DNA from: Arthrobacter bussei | GTDB lineage: Bacteria; Actinomycetota; Actinomycetes; Actinomycetales; Micrococcaceae | Reading direction: 5' to 3' | DNA length: 64,000 nucleotides | Assembly: GCF_009377195.2 (NCBI RefSeq) | Contig: NZ_VJXX01000002.1 | Span: forward strand, 62,001 to 126,000 | Part shown: in pieces, positions 18,371-28,020 of the stretch | Position numbering within the stretch: the stretch's first letter is position 1 | Layout: every line of letters begins with the position of its first letter | Notes under the pieces: generated by a model | The model's database searches: none | What the model was told of the DNA's origin: nothing | The model's input: only the letters and a program-made list of their open reading frames with translations | Made by a program: the position numbers and the translations under genes

Positions 18371-18428
18371 GTCAGTCGGTTCGTCGGTTCGTCGGTTCGA
18401 CCGTGAGTCCGTCGGTTCGACCGTGAGC
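18344..18428 (+). repeat. Compound short repeat spanning the degV stop codon
   Basis: ACCGTGAGTCCGTCGGTT occurs at 18344-18361, inside degV, and again identically at 18400-18417, outside it. Between them GTCGGTTC stands three times in tandem (18375-18398), with a further copy at 18411-18418, and a partial third copy of the longer unit follows. The tract is suited to slippage. Confidence 0.85.
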
Positions 18429-18556
18429 CCGCCCGTCCGGTACCCGGTCCGTTCCGTCGGTCCGTTTATCTGGTCTGTCCGGCCTGCCTGTGCCGCACTC
18501 CTGGCTGCGTTGTCCACATAGTCGCATCCGGCCGCGAAGGCCATGCGGCCGGCTCC

Positions 18557-18562
18557 TAGCGT
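18557..18562 (+). promoter_or_regulatory. -10 box near the comEA start
   Basis: TAGCGT, seven bases before the ATG at 18570. If used, the mRNA is leaderless or nearly so and excludes the upstream ATG at 18543. Confidence 0.4.
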
Positions 18563-18569
18563 TACCTCC

Positions 18570-19628
18570 ATGGGAAAGCACCGATGGCCGACGACCGGCG
18601 ACGCAGACATCCCAACGGTGGCGCAGGATGTCCGGGGACGACTGCGCCTCCGTATGCGCAGTGACAGTGACGATGGGTCGAGCGATTCCTCCGATCCGGC
18701 CGGCCGGCGATCCTCGTTCCATCCCACCGTGTCCGAGCAGGACGAGGACGAATGGCCGTCGGAGGACGATGACGGCGTGGTGGAACGTCGTCCAGCCGTG
18801 ACCCGGGGGCTGCAGTGGCGTGTCGCCCGATCTGCGGCACTGGTCTTCCTCGGGATCGCACTGGCGGTCGGCGCGGCCCTGTTCCTCGTCCGCAGTTCGG
18901 AACCGTCGGCCGCGGCGATGTCGATCGAGCTCGAGGGCCCGCACGAAACCGTCGGGACCGAACGCGACAGCACCGACGACACCGACGACACCGACACCCG
19001 GGACGCCCCTGACAATACTGAGGGCGCCGCTGCCGACGGCGCAGCGGTGCCCTCCGCAGTATCGACCGTGCCACCCCCTGGCGGGGCCGGCGAGGGTCGT
19101 GACGAGGTGCCCCACACGCTCTGGGTCTATGTCACCGGTGCAGTCGCAGTACCGGGAGTCGTGGAGGTCGACGCCGACGCGCGTCTTGCCGATGTCCTCG
19201 AAGCAGCCGGTGGTGCCTTGCCGGAGGCCGACCTCGAACGGGTGAATCTGGCGGCGCGGCCGGCCGACGGGCAGCATCTTCACCTCCTGGCCGTCGGCGA
19301 GGAAGCACCGGTGATCCCCGAGGGCCTGCAGAACCCGACGCCGCTGGGCACGCCGGCCGAGCCAGGTGGCGAGGACCGCCCGCCCGAGGGCCGCCCCGAC
19401 GGCACTGACAACCCGACCGGGACGTCAGGCGCCGGTCTCATCGATATCAATGCGGCGACGCTCGCCGAGATCGAGACCCTTCCACGCGTGGGCCCGGTGC
19501 TCGGTCAGCGAATCCTGGACTGGCGGACGGAGCACGGTCCCTTCATGCAGGCCTCCGATATCGAAGCGGTACCGGGCATCGGGCCTGCCCTGCTCGAGGG
19601 GATCCTGCCGCTCATCGTGGTGCAGTGA
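18570..19628 (+). CDS. comEA: ComEA-type DNA-binding competence protein
   Basis: Membrane-anchored protein that binds incoming DNA outside the membrane and hands it to ComEC during natural transformation. From ATG 18570 it has 352 residues: an acidic cytoplasmic N-terminus, one membrane helix at about 87-107, a Thr/Asp-rich linker, an SLBB domain at about 184-242 (VYVTGAVAVPGVVEV), and a C-terminal helix-hairpin-helix pair at about 290-351 (IDINAATLAEIETLP, VPGIGPALLEGIL). ATG 18543 is an alternative. Its stop overlaps the comEC GTG. Although comEC is broken, comEA is intact, so either decay is recent or comEA keeps another role. Confidence 0.85.
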   Translation: MGKHRWPTTGDADIPTVAQDVRGRLRLRMRSDSDDGSSDSSDPAGRRSSFHPTVSEQDEDEWPSEDDDGVVERRPAVTRGLQWRVARSAALVFLGIALAVGAALFLVRSSEPSAAAMSIELEGPHETVGTERDSTDDTDDTDTRDAPDNTEGAAADGAAVPSAVSTVPPPGGAGEGRDEVPHTLWVYVTGAVAVPGVVEVDADARLADVLEAAGGALPEADLERVNLAARPADGQHLHLLAVGEEAPVIPEGLQNPTPLGTPAEPGGEDRPPEGRPDGTDNPTGTSGAGLIDINAATLAEIETLPRVGPVLGQRILDWRTEHGPFMQASDIEAVPGIGPALLEGILPLIVVQ

Positions 19629-22227
19629 TCCGGCGGGCGGCGGCCGCAAGGGAGCCCCTGGCAGCCCGCGGGACCGGTCCGTCGCGATGGACGGCTGACC
19701 TGCGTCTCCTCCCGTCAGCCGTGGCCGCCTGGGCGGCAGCGGCCATTGCGAGCGGGGGAACGGCAGCGGGCTCGACGGCATGGGGGCTGGGCACTGCGGC
19801 ACTCGCCCTGATCCTTGTGGTCTTCGTCGTCGTACTCCGCCGGCGGCTGGCCGGGCGATGGTCCGCAGGGCTCGCCCACGGACTGGTTCCCGTCGCGACG
19901 ATCGCCTTCGTCCTGCTGGCCACGGGTGGGAGCCTCGCTCGTGCAGAGGCCGGTCCGGTGTCGGGCGCCGTCCGCAGCGGGTCTCCGATCACTGCCGTGC
20001 TGCGTGTCACGGGGGAGCCGTCCGCTCTACCTGCGGGCGCCTTCGGGGACGGTGAGCGGTTCCTCGTCGACGCCGACGTCGTCGGAGGGGTCCTGCGGGG
20101 GTCCGGTTCACCTCGGCGACGCCCGTCGTGGTGCTGGGCGGAGCACCGTGGTCAACGGTGGGAACGGGTGACAGCGTGCGAGTGCTCGGCGTGATGGAGC
20201 CGAGCGACCGGCCGGGCCGGGCGACCGCGATGTTCCTCCCGTCGAGCAGGCCGACCATTGTGCGAGCCACCGGCTGGCTCGGCACCACGGATACGCTCCG
20301 GGCGGATTTCCGCAGCGCAGCGGAGCAGGACGGGCGCGATCGGGGTCTCCTCCCAGGGATGGTTCTCGGCGATAGGACTGCACTGGACCCCGCTCTGGAG
20401 TCGAACATGAAGACCACCGGACTGACGCATCTGACGGCGGTCAGCGGGGCGAACTGCTCCTACGTGCTGGCCTTCACGTTCATCGGGCTCAGGGTTGCGA
20501 GGACACCCCGGGCCGTTGCGGCGGCGGGCGCGGTCCTGGCCCTTGCCGCCTTCGTCTTCCTGGTGCGGCCGGAGCCCAGCGTGCTCAGGGCCGCCGTCAT
20601 GGGGGCCATCGGTGTCGCCGCGGTCCTGTCCGGCAGGGGGAAGGTCTCGCTGACACTGCTGATGCTGTCGATCATCATCCTGCTGGCCGTCGATCCCTGG
20701 CTGTCGGTGTCGTTCGCGTTCATGCTGTCGGTCGCTGCAACCCTCGGACTCGTCATCGCTGGTCCGTCGGTGGTCGAGTCGACGTGCCGCGTCATGCCCC
20801 GCGTCCTCGCCCAGCTCCTGGCGATCCCGCTGACGGCCCAGCTGTTCTGCACGCCGATCCTCGTCCTGCTCCAGCCGTCGCTGCCGGTGTACTCGCTGCC
20901 GGCGAACGTCGCCGCCTCGCCCGTCGTGCCGGCGATCACGCTCCTCGGGATGGTGTCCGTCCTCGCTCTCGCGGGCGCACCGGCGCTCGCGCACCCCCTC
21001 GTCATCGCGGCGCAGTGCGGCACACGGTGGGTCGGAGCCGTGGCCGACACGTTCGCCGACTTGCCGGGCACCTCCGTGCCGTGGGCCACCGGCCCGGTCG
21101 GCGTCGTACTCGCCGCACTGGCCTCGGCGGTGGTGCTGTCGCTGCTGATCAGGAAGCCGGGAAGCTCGACGGCACCGCTCAAGACCCCTTACCGGCCGCT
21201 CGATCGGCGACGGCCGCCGTGGGAATACGCGGCTCCTGACACGGGAGGCGCCGGCCCGTCCGCTCCTGTCATGTCGCACCCGGGGGGAGCGGCAGGCACC
21301 CCTGCGTCCCCTCCACGGTCTCGTACGCATGCGGATGCCGTGAGCATGGCCCACTCGCAGCGACGACGCAGCGGCCGGTGCCGGGCGGCTGTTGCCACCT
21401 GCGTCGTCCTTGCCGTGGTGGTGGGCGCCATCGTCAATCACGCCCGGCAGCCTGCTGCGCCCTCCGACTGGTTGCTCGCCGTCTGCGATGTCGGGCAGGG
21501 AGACGGCCTTGTCGTCCGGACGAAAGCCGGGCACGCCCTCGTGGTCGATACCGGGCCGGACCCGGACGCCATGGACCGGTGTCTCGACCGGCTGGCGGTG
21601 GACGTCATCGACGCCCTCGTCATCACCCACCTCCATGACGACCACTACGGCGGCACCGCCGGAGCGGTTCGCGGCAGGACCGTCGAGGCGCTCTACTACT
21701 CCACCGGCGAGGAGGGCCTCCCGCGAGAGCTGGCCGACGCGGCCTCGGAAGCCGGGGTGCTGCCGACAGAGCTCGATGGCGGCACGGCGCTGGACCTCGA
21801 TGGCGTGAAGGTGGACGTCCTCTGGCCCGAGGGGCCAGTGAGCGGCGGCGAGGAGAACGATGCGAGCGCCGTGCTCGATCTGCTCGTCGACACCCCACGC
21901 CGTCCGGTGCGGATCCTCCTCACGGGCGATCAGGAGGAGGACATGGCGGCCCGCATGATCGCTGCCACGCCGGCTCTCCATGAGGGGGTGGACGTCCTGA
22001 AGATCGCCCATCACGGGGCGAGGAACGGCGGGACCGTCCTGATCGACGGGCTCCACCCGCGCCTGGCCGTCATCTCCGTCGGAGCGGACAACGACTACGG
22101 GCACCCGCACCCCATGATCGTCAGAGCACTGGAGACCGCGGGCGTCCCGACTGCGCGCACCGATGAACTCGGCTGATTCCTCATCCGTATCGCGGGGAAC
22201 CGTCTCGAGGTGAGGCCGCTCGGCTGA
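19625..22227 (+). pseudogene. comEC: comEC, DNA-uptake channel, broken by a frameshift and a late stop
   Basis: ComEC is the inner-membrane channel for single-stranded DNA in transformation. The GTG at 19625 overlaps the comEA stop. The first frame gives the N-terminal helices and OB-like part to about 20098, then runs into noise and stops at 20194. The expected sequence continues in the -1 frame (VRFTSATPVVVLGGAPW), so one base is missing, most simply a G from the five-G run at 20097-20101. The rest has the competence domain (LTAVSGANCSYVLA) and a metallo-beta-lactamase domain (THLHDDHYGG). At 22174 a TGA stands where Trp is usual (DELG-stop-FLIRI), and the frame then runs on to the TGA at 22225. 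Two independent lesions favour a real pseudogene, though a sequencing error at the G-run is possible. Confidence 0.8.
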
Positions 22228-22383
22228 CGGGAGAATCCTGCGTCGAGCGGGCGCAAGCACCACGCGATGACTGTGGAGGCGGAGAACGGACGTGACCAGG
22301 ATCAGGAGACCCGAGGACGGGTTGGAGGCGCGGCGCCATCGTGCAACAGTAGGTACCGATCTTTTCGAGAGGAACTGCGCTTC

Positions 22384-23397
22384 ATGGCGACAAGAACACC
22401 GGCGAGCCGCGCGGGCAGCGCCGCGCAGGCCCCGACCCCCTGGCGTGACGTCCGGCCTGCCGCTGTGGTGCTGCTGTCCGGGCCTGAGGACTACCTCGCG
22501 TCGAAGGCGGCAGAGTCCATCCGCCATCAGGTCAGGACCGCCCAGCCCGGCGCGGAGCTCGTGCGGTTCGATGCGGGCACCTACGAGGCCGGAACGCTCA
22601 CGATGCACGCGAGCCCATCGCTGTTCGGCGACTGGAAGATCATCGAGGCGGCCGGCCTCGCGCAGATGAACGACGCTTTCCTGGTCGACGCCCTGGCGTA
22701 CCTGACGGATCCGGCGCCCGACGTCGTGCTGGTCCTGCGGCACGCAGGAGGGAACCGGGGCAAGAAGCTGCTCGACGCAGTCCGTGCCGCCCAGGCCACG
22801 ATCGTGGACTGTCAGCCCCTCAAGAAGGACGGTGAGAAAGCCGAGTTCGTCACCGCCGAGTTCAAGCGGGCCAAGCGCCGCATCGACCCGGACGCGGTTC
22901 GTGCGCTCGTCGCCGCCGTGGGCTCACAGCTGGCGGAACTGGCGGCGGCCTGTCAGCAGCTGATGGCCGATACCGCTGTGGATGTCACCGCCGAGCTTGT
23001 CGAGCAGTACTACGGCGGCCGTGTGGAGGCGACGGGATTCAAGGTCGCCGACGCAGCGCTCGCAGGCCGGACGGCTCAGGCACTGTCCATGCTCCGTCAT
23101 GCCCTGGCCACCGGCGCGGACCCGGTGCCGATCGTCGCGGCCCTCGCCATGAAGGTCAGGGCCGTCGCGAAGGTCCACGGGGTGCGTGGTTCCTCCGCCC
23201 AGCTCGCCCGGGACCTCGGCATGGCGCCATGGCAGGTGGACCAGGCGCGAAGGGAGGCTCAGCGCTTCAGCTCCGACGCCCTGGCCCGCGCCATCAGGGC
23301 TCTGGCGGAAGCGGATGCGCAGGTCAAGGGGGAGTCCCGTGACCCGGTGTACGCCGTCGAGCGTGCCGTGACCGTCATCGCGCTCGGCGACGGCTGA
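22384..23397 (+). CDS. holA: DNA polymerase III delta subunit
   Basis: Subunit of the clamp loader that opens the beta sliding clamp during replication. From ATG 22384 it has 337 residues. Visible segments are VVLLSGPEDYLASKAAESI near the N-terminus, the LTMHASPSLFGDWKIIEA strand-helix region, and the C-terminal collar helices ending in DPVYAVERAV. The start is chosen because GAGAGGA lies about ten bases upstream; the open frame further upstream does not look like the family. It follows comEC, the common actinobacterial order, and is convergent with rpsT across a strong hairpin. Confidence 0.92.
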   Translation: MATRTPASRAGSAAQAPTPWRDVRPAAVVLLSGPEDYLASKAAESIRHQVRTAQPGAELVRFDAGTYEAGTLTMHASPSLFGDWKIIEAAGLAQMNDAFLVDALAYLTDPAPDVVLVLRHAGGNRGKKLLDAVRAAQATIVDCQPLKKDGEKAEFVTAEFKRAKRRIDPDAVRALVAAVGSQLAELAAACQQLMADTAVDVTAELVEQYYGGRVEATGFKVADAALAGRTAQALSMLRHALATGADPVPIVAALAMKVRAVAKVHGVRGSSAQLARDLGMAPWQVDQARREAQRFSSDALARAIRALAEADAQVKGESRDPVYAVERAVTVIALGDG

Positions 23398-23567
23398 GGG
23401 TCGGGACGGCGGCGTCCCGCCCGGGAGGGCGACCGGCCGGCCCCGCGCGTGGCGGTCGAGCCGCGTCGTGTGACGATCCATCGGCGCTCGTCAGGTGCTC
23501 CTGACCCCTCCGGGATGAGCGCCGGGTGGGGGATGCAGGTCGCCTGCAGTCGGACGTCAGCCCGGAC

Positions 23568-23605
23568 GACGAAGGGCCGGCTCCCTGTGGAGCCGGCCCT
23601 TCGTC
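23568..23605. terminator. Bidirectional terminator between holA and rpsT
   Basis: A perfect 17-base stem: GACGAAGGGCCGGCTCC (23568-23584) and its complement (23589-23605), loop CTGT. It lies 15 bases past the rpsT stop and 170 past holA, on opposite strands, so it can serve both. No long T-run. Confidence 0.75.
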
Positions 23606-23620
23606 ACTGAGGTCCGCAGC

Positions 23621-23881
23621 TTAGAGCGCGTTGACCTTCTTGGAGATCGCGGACTTGCGGTTCGCTGCGTTGTTCCTGTGCAGGACACCCTTGCTGACAG
23701 CCTTGTCGAGCTTGCGGCTGGCGGCCTGGAGGGCCGTTGCGGCAGCGTCCTTGTCAGCACCTTCGACGGCCGTGTTCACGGCGCGGATGGCGGTCTTCAG
23801 CTCGGACTTGACCGAGTTGTTGCGCTGCCTCGCCTTCTCGTTGGTGAGGATGCGCTTCTTCTGGGACTTGATATTTGCCAC
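23621..23881 (-). CDS. rpsT: 30S ribosomal protein S20
   Basis: Primary-binding protein of the small ribosomal subunit that contacts 16S rRNA. The 86-residue, Lys/Arg/Ala-rich protein starts [20 protein letters not shown] and ends with [13 protein letters not shown], typical of S20. The start codon is GTG at 23881 with an A/G-rich stretch (AAAGAAAG) about nine bases upstream. It is transcribed alone, against holA, and a strong hairpin follows its stop. A TTGACA on the minus strand at 24015-24010 may be the -35 of its promoter, but no matching -10 was seen. Confidence 0.96.
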   Translation of the reverse strand: MANIKSQKKRILTNEKARQRNNSVKSELKTAIRAVNTAVEGADKDAAATALQAASRKLDKAVSKGVLHRNNAANRKSAISKKVNAL

Positions 23882-24071
23882 GTATGAGAACTTTCTTTGT
23901 ATTGCGGACTGGGTCGTGAGGGTATTTCGGCCAACCGGAGACTGAGCGGCGTGGGGATACCGTGCGGTGATCGGCCAAAGTGCCCGAAGACCTGCGCGGA
24001 CACACAGCTGTCAAGGTTACCAGAAACGCACCGGGCAGAGGACCTTCGAGGCAGGGTGAGCCGGTGATCAG

Positions 24072-24100
24072 TGCAGGATCATTGCAGGATCATTGCAGGA
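24072..24100 (+). repeat. 11-base tandem repeat over the end of the PemK-like gene
   Basis: TGCAGGATCAT stands twice in tandem (24072-24082, 24083-24093), with seven more bases of a third copy. On the minus strand it includes the stop codon and last residues (HLLQ) of the gene. Confidence 0.8.
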
Positions 24101-24650
24101 GATGGGCAGGTACGGCGGCGATCACGCGCTCGAAGCGCTCACGCGGGAGGACCGAGCCCTCACGCCTGATGTCCGCGGCGGACAACCGCAGCACGCGGTC
24201 CACCTTCACCTCGCTCGGCCGGCCCTGCCGGTCCCAGCCTCCGGTACCGACGTCCACATACCTGTCGTCGTGGTCCCGCTCGTTGTTGCGGTCCCGGCTG
24301 GTCAGCATGAGCCCGAGCAGGTCCGTGCCCGACCGGCCGATGAGGAGCACCGGGCGGTCCTTGCCCTGCGTCGGATCATCCTCGTAGGCGACCCATGACC
24401 AGACGATCTCGCCGGGATCCGGGTCACCGTCCGCGGAGGGCGAGTAGGAGACGACGGCCTTGAGGCGGCGCGCCGAAGCGTCCGGGCGGGCGGCGGGCCG
24501 CTTCGTCGAGGTCGACGACGGGTTCGTCGCGCGTCCGGCGTCCCGGGTGCCGCCCCCGCCCGTGCGACGGTCCGTCGTCCTCGATGGGCGGGCCACCACC
24601 CGAAGGACGTCGCGGGCGAGTGACACGAGGGCGTTGACCGAGAATGCCAT
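24090..24650 (-). CDS. PemK/MazF-like domain protein
   Basis: The C-terminal half (about 65-186) resembles the PemK/MazF SH3-like fold: GEIVWSWVAYEDDPTQGKDRP, a typical first strand and loop, then PVLLIGRSG and LMLTSRD. MazF-type members are mRNA-cutting toxins, but single-copy PemK-like proteins of this kind are widespread in Actinobacteria, and no antitoxin gene is adjacent. The N-terminus is an amphipathic helix (MAFSVNALVSLARDVLRVV) and a long Arg/Pro/Gly-rich linker not seen in short toxins. A TAGGAT box six bases before the ATG suggests a leaderless transcript. Toxin activity is unproven. Confidence 0.7.
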   Translation of the reverse strand: MAFSVNALVSLARDVLRVVARPSRTTDRRTGGGGTRDAGRATNPSSTSTKRPAARPDASARRLKAVVSYSPSADGDPDPGEIVWSWVAYEDDPTQGKDRPVLLIGRSGTDLLGLMLTSRDRNNERDHDDRYVDVGTGGWDRQGRPSEVKVDRVLRLSAADIRREGSVLPRERFERVIAAVPAHLLQ

Positions 24651-24656
24651 GCAGCG

Positions 24657-24662
24657 ATCCTA
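24657..24662 (-). promoter_or_regulatory. -10 box of the leaderless PemK-like gene
   Basis: TAGGAT on the minus strand, six bases (CGCTGC), then ATG at 24650. Confidence 0.5.
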
Positions 24663-24838
24663 CCGAGCCGGCCCAGGCGGGCTGCGGGGCCCGCCGTCGT
24701 GCGTCCTCGCGCGATTGTCGGGGCCGACCGGCGTCGTGGGAGACTAGGGGCAGGCCGCCGCGACCGGGCGGGTCGCCGCACGAGGGTGACCGCTCGCCCA
24801 GTACGCCGACCCCCGTCCCGTCGAAGTGAGGAACACAC

Positions 24839-26692
24839 GTGTCACCCATGGCCCGCACCGCGCCGGTGCCTGCCGCCACCGATCCGGCGATCATCAGGAA
24901 CTTCTGCATCATCGCCCACATCGATCACGGGAAGTCCACCCTGGCTGACCGCATGCTCCAGCTCACGGGTGCCGTCGAGCAGCGGGACATGAAGGCGCAG
25001 TACCTCGATCGCATGGACATCGAGCGCGAGCGCGGCATCACCATCAAGTCCCAGGCCGTGCGTCTCCCCTGGGAGGTCGACGGGACCGCCTACGCGCTGA
25101 ACATGATCGACACCCCCGGGCACGTCGACTTCACCTACGAGGTCTCGCGGTCCCTCGCGGCGTGTGAGGGGGCCATCCTCCTCGTGGACGCCGCGCAGGG
25201 CATCGAGGCCCAGACCCTGGCGAACCTGTACCTCGCCATGGAGAACAATCTGACGATCATCCCGGTCCTCAACAAGATCGACCTCCCGGCAGCGCAGCCG
25301 GAGAAGTACGCGGCCGAGATCGCGAGCCTCATCGGCGGCGAACCCGAGGACGTCCTCATGGTGTCCGGTAAGACCGGTGTCGGCGTCGAGGCGCTGATGG
25401 ACAAGATCGTGCGTGACCTTCCCGCACCGACCGGCGATCCGAACGCGCCGGCACGCGCCATGATCTTCGACTCCGTGTACGACACCTACCGCGGTGTGGT
25501 CACCTACGTCCGCGTGGTGGACGGCAAGCTGAGCCCCCGTGAGCGCATCCAGATGATGTCGACGCGCGCGAGCCACGAACTGCTCGAGATCGGCGTGAGC
25601 TCGCCCGAGCCGAAGCCCTCCAAGGGACTCGGTGTGGGCGAGGTCGGCTACCTCATCACGGGCGTGAAGGACGTGCGCCAGTCGAAGGTCGGCGACACCG
25701 TCACCAACCTGCAGAAGCCGGCCTCGGAGTCGCTCGGCGGCTACGAGGACCCGAAGCCCATGGTGTTCTCCGGGCTGTACCCGCTCGACGGCACCGACTA
25801 CCCGGTGCTGCGCGACGCCCTCGCGAAGTTCACGCTGAACGACGCCGCGCTCGTCTACGAGCCCGAGACCTCGGCCGCGCTCGGGTTCGGGTTCCGTGTC
25901 GGCTTCCTCGGCCTGCTGCACCTCGAGATCACGCGCGAGCGCCTCGAACGCGAATACAACCTCGACCTCATCTCCACGGCTCCCAACGTGGAGTACGACG
26001 TCACGCTCGAGGACAAGCGCGTCCTGAAGGTCACCAACCCGAGCGAGTACCCGGTGGGGAAGATCGCCGAGGTCCGGGAGCCCATGGTGTCCGCGACCAT
26101 CCTCGCGCCGTCGGAGTTCGTCGGCGCCATCATGGAGCTGTGCCAGCAGCGCCGCGGCGTGCTGGGCGGCATGGACTACCTGTCCGAGGACCGCGTGGAG
26201 ATCAGGTACCGACTGCCCCTCGCGGAGATCGTCTTCGACTTCTTCGACCTCCTGAAGTCGAAGACCCGCGGCTACGGCTCGCTGGACTGGAAAGCCGACG
26301 GCGACCAGGTCTCGGACCTCGTCAAGGTCGACATCCTGCTGCAGGGCGAGCAGGTCGACGCCTTCAGCGCCATCACCCACCGGGACAAGGCGTATGCCTA
26401 CGGCGTGATGATGACGGGGAAGCTGCGCGAACTGATCCCGCGCCAGCAGTTCGAGGTGCCCATCCAGGCGGCCATCGGCGCCCGCATCATCGCCCGCGAG
26501 AGCATCCGGGCCATCCGCAAGGACGTCCTCGCCAAGTGCTACGGCGGTGACATCACCCGTAAGCGCAAGCTCCTCGAGAAGCAGAAGGAGGGCAAGAAGC
26601 GCATGAAGATGGTGGGTCGCGTCGAGGTTCCCCAGGAGGCGTTCATCGCCGCACTGTCCTCGGACGAGTCCAAGGACAAAGCTAAGAAGTGA
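24839..26692 (+). CDS. lepA: Elongation factor 4 (back-translocating GTPase)
   Basis: Ribosome-bound GTPase that acts on stalled or misplaced elongation complexes and influences initiation. The 617 residues carry G1 AHIDHGKST (26-34), the switch [11 protein letters not shown], the NKIDLP specificity motif, EF-G-like domains II, III and V, and the LepA-specific C-terminal domain ending in the basic [21 protein letters not shown] 24839 is chosen because GAGGAA lies about seven bases upstream; ATG 24848 is an alternative. It is divergent from the PemK-like gene and followed 27 bases later by hemW, as in many bacteria. Confidence 0.96.
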   Translation: MSPMARTAPVPAATDPAIIRNFCIIAHIDHGKSTLADRMLQLTGAVEQRDMKAQYLDRMDIERERGITIKSQAVRLPWEVDGTAYALNMIDTPGHVDFTYEVSRSLAACEGAILLVDAAQGIEAQTLANLYLAMENNLTIIPVLNKIDLPAAQPEKYAAEIASLIGGEPEDVLMVSGKTGVGVEALMDKIVRDLPAPTGDPNAPARAMIFDSVYDTYRGVVTYVRVVDGKLSPRERIQMMSTRASHELLEIGVSSPEPKPSKGLGVGEVGYLITGVKDVRQSKVGDTVTNLQKPASESLGGYEDPKPMVFSGLYPLDGTDYPVLRDALAKFTLNDAALVYEPETSAALGFGFRVGFLGLLHLEITRERLEREYNLDLISTAPNVEYDVTLEDKRVLKVTNPSEYPVGKIAEVREPMVSATILAPSEFVGAIMELCQQRRGVLGGMDYLSEDRVEIRYRLPLAEIVFDFFDLLKSKTRGYGSLDWKADGDQVSDLVKVDILLQGEQVDAFSAITHRDKAYAYGVMMTGKLRELIPRQQFEVPIQAAIGARIIARESIRAIRKDVLAKCYGGDITRKRKLLEKQKEGKKRMKMVGRVEVPQEAFIAALSSDESKDKAKK

Positions 26693-26719
26693 CGTTCCAC
26701 CCCTCGAAGGAGGCCAGGA

Positions 26720-27949
26720 ATGCCTAGCGCCCTGCCACTCGGCCTGCCCGCGCCGGCGGACGGGATCCTGCCGGCGGAGGCCGCCGTCGATGCCGGTGCG
26801 CGCGACTTCGGCCTCTACGTCCACATCCCCTTCTGCGCCGTGCGCTGCGGCTACTGCGACTTCAACACCTATACCGCCACCGAACTGGGTGGGGGAGCGT
26901 CCCAGGACGCGTACGCCGGTTCCGTCCTCGCTGAACTGGAACTCGGAGCACGGGCGCTGGCGGGCTCCGGCGTGCCGGCCCGCCCGATGTCCACCGTGTT
27001 CTTCGGCGGCGGGACGCCCACCCTGCTGCCCGCGGAGGATCTCGCCTCGATCCTCCGGGCCGCGACGGCTCGCTGGGGACTGGCGCCCGGCGCGGAGGTC
27101 ACCACCGAGGCCAACCCGGACTCGGTGACCCCGGCCTCCCTGCGCATCCTCCGTGACGGGGGCTTCACGCGCGTGTCCTTCGGCATGCAGTCCGCTGTGC
27201 CGCACGTCCTCGCGGTGCTTGACCGGACGCACGCGCCGGACCGCGTGCCGCAGGCCGTCCAGTGGGCCCGCGAGGCGGGCCTGGCGGTGAGTCTCGACCT
27301 GATCTACGGGACGCCCGGCGAGAGCCTGGACGATTGGCGGACTTCGCTGACGACGGCGCTCTCCTACGCGCCGGACCACATCTCCGCATACGCGCTCATC
27401 ATCGAGGAGGGTACCCGTCTTGCGTCGCAGATCCGTCGCGGGCAGGTCCCACCCATCGACGACGACGACCACGCGGACAAGTACGCCCTCGCCGACGAGC
27501 TGCTGACGGCCGGGGGACTGCACTGGTACGAGGTGAGCAACTGGGCCAGGACGCCCGACGACGCCTGCCGTCACAACCTGGCCTACTGGCGCGGGAGCGA
27601 CTGGTGGGGCGCCGGCCCCGGCGCGCACTCGCATGTCGGCGGGACGCGCTGGTGGAACGTCAAGCATCCGCGCGCCTATGCCGCCGCGCTGGAGGGCGGG
27701 GCGTCTCCCGCAGCCGGCCGCGAGATCCTCAGTGGCGAGGACCGCTACGTCGAGGACGTCATGCTGAGGGTGCGCCTGCGGGAGGGACTCCCGACGGCGG
27801 TCCTGACGCCGTCGGGCAGGAAGGCCGTGGCCGGCCTCATCGCCGATGGGCTGGTGGAGCCCGTCGACGCCTTCGCGGGCCGCGTGGTCCTGACCTTCAG
27901 GGGACGCCTGCTGGCCGACGCCGTCGTGCGCCGCCTGCTGCCCGACTGA
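26720..27949 (+). CDS. hemW: Heme chaperone HemW (radical SAM)
   Basis: Radical SAM protein of the HemN-like group, thought to carry heme to respiratory enzymes rather than oxidise coproporphyrinogen. The 4Fe-4S motif is CAVRCGYC (Cys39, Cys43, Cys46) followed by DFNTYT, which marks HemW rather than HemN. The FFGGGTPTLL and TTEANPDSV segments follow. At 409 residues it has normal length. A strong AAGGAGG site lies seven bases before the ATG. It follows lepA at 27 bases and is probably co-transcribed. It is convergent with the DUF4870 gene, with a 21-base imperfect tandem repeat just past its stop. Confidence 0.92.
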   Translation: MPSALPLGLPAPADGILPAEAAVDAGARDFGLYVHIPFCAVRCGYCDFNTYTATELGGGASQDAYAGSVLAELELGARALAGSGVPARPMSTVFFGGGTPTLLPAEDLASILRAATARWGLAPGAEVTTEANPDSVTPASLRILRDGGFTRVSFGMQSAVPHVLAVLDRTHAPDRVPQAVQWAREAGLAVSLDLIYGTPGESLDDWRTSLTTALSYAPDHISAYALIIEEGTRLASQIRRGQVPPIDDDDHADKYALADELLTAGGLHWYEVSNWARTPDDACRHNLAYWRGSDWWGAGPGAHSHVGGTRWWNVKHPRAYAAALEGGASPAAGREILSGEDRYVEDVMLRVRLREGLPTAVLTPSGRKAVAGLIADGLVEPVDAFAGRVVLTFRGRLLADAVVRRLLPD

Positions 27950-27956
27950 CACCGAT

Positions 27957-27998
27957 GGAGCGCCGCCGCACACCGCCGGAGCGCCGCGGCACCCGGCC
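27957..27998 (+). repeat. 21-base imperfect tandem repeat after hemW
   Basis: Two adjacent 21-base units, each beginning GGAGCGCCGC, match at 18 of 21 positions; a third starts with GGAGG. They begin seven bases after the hemW stop. Confidence 0.7.
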
Positions 27999-28020
27999 GG
28001 AGGTGTACCGGCGGGCGTGC

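Noticed and set aside
20128-22176. The second half of comEC as a separate intact gene
   Set aside because: Its first codons continue the interrupted ComEC sequence, there is no ribosome site, and it lacks the N-terminal membrane part.
23987-24015. A full promoter for rpsT from TTGACA at 24015-24010 (minus strand)
   Set aside because: No acceptable -10 hexamer lies 16-19 bases downstream, so only a lone -35-like match remains.
24842-27973. A minus-strand open frame of more than 1000 codons antisense to lepA and hemW
   Set aside because: It mirrors two intact conserved genes; composition is Val/Arg/Asp/Leu-rich noise typical of antisense frames in high-GC DNA. Similar long frames antisense to comEC (20152-22743), the M13 peptidase (39681-41672) and leuA (41734-43395) were rejected for the same reason.
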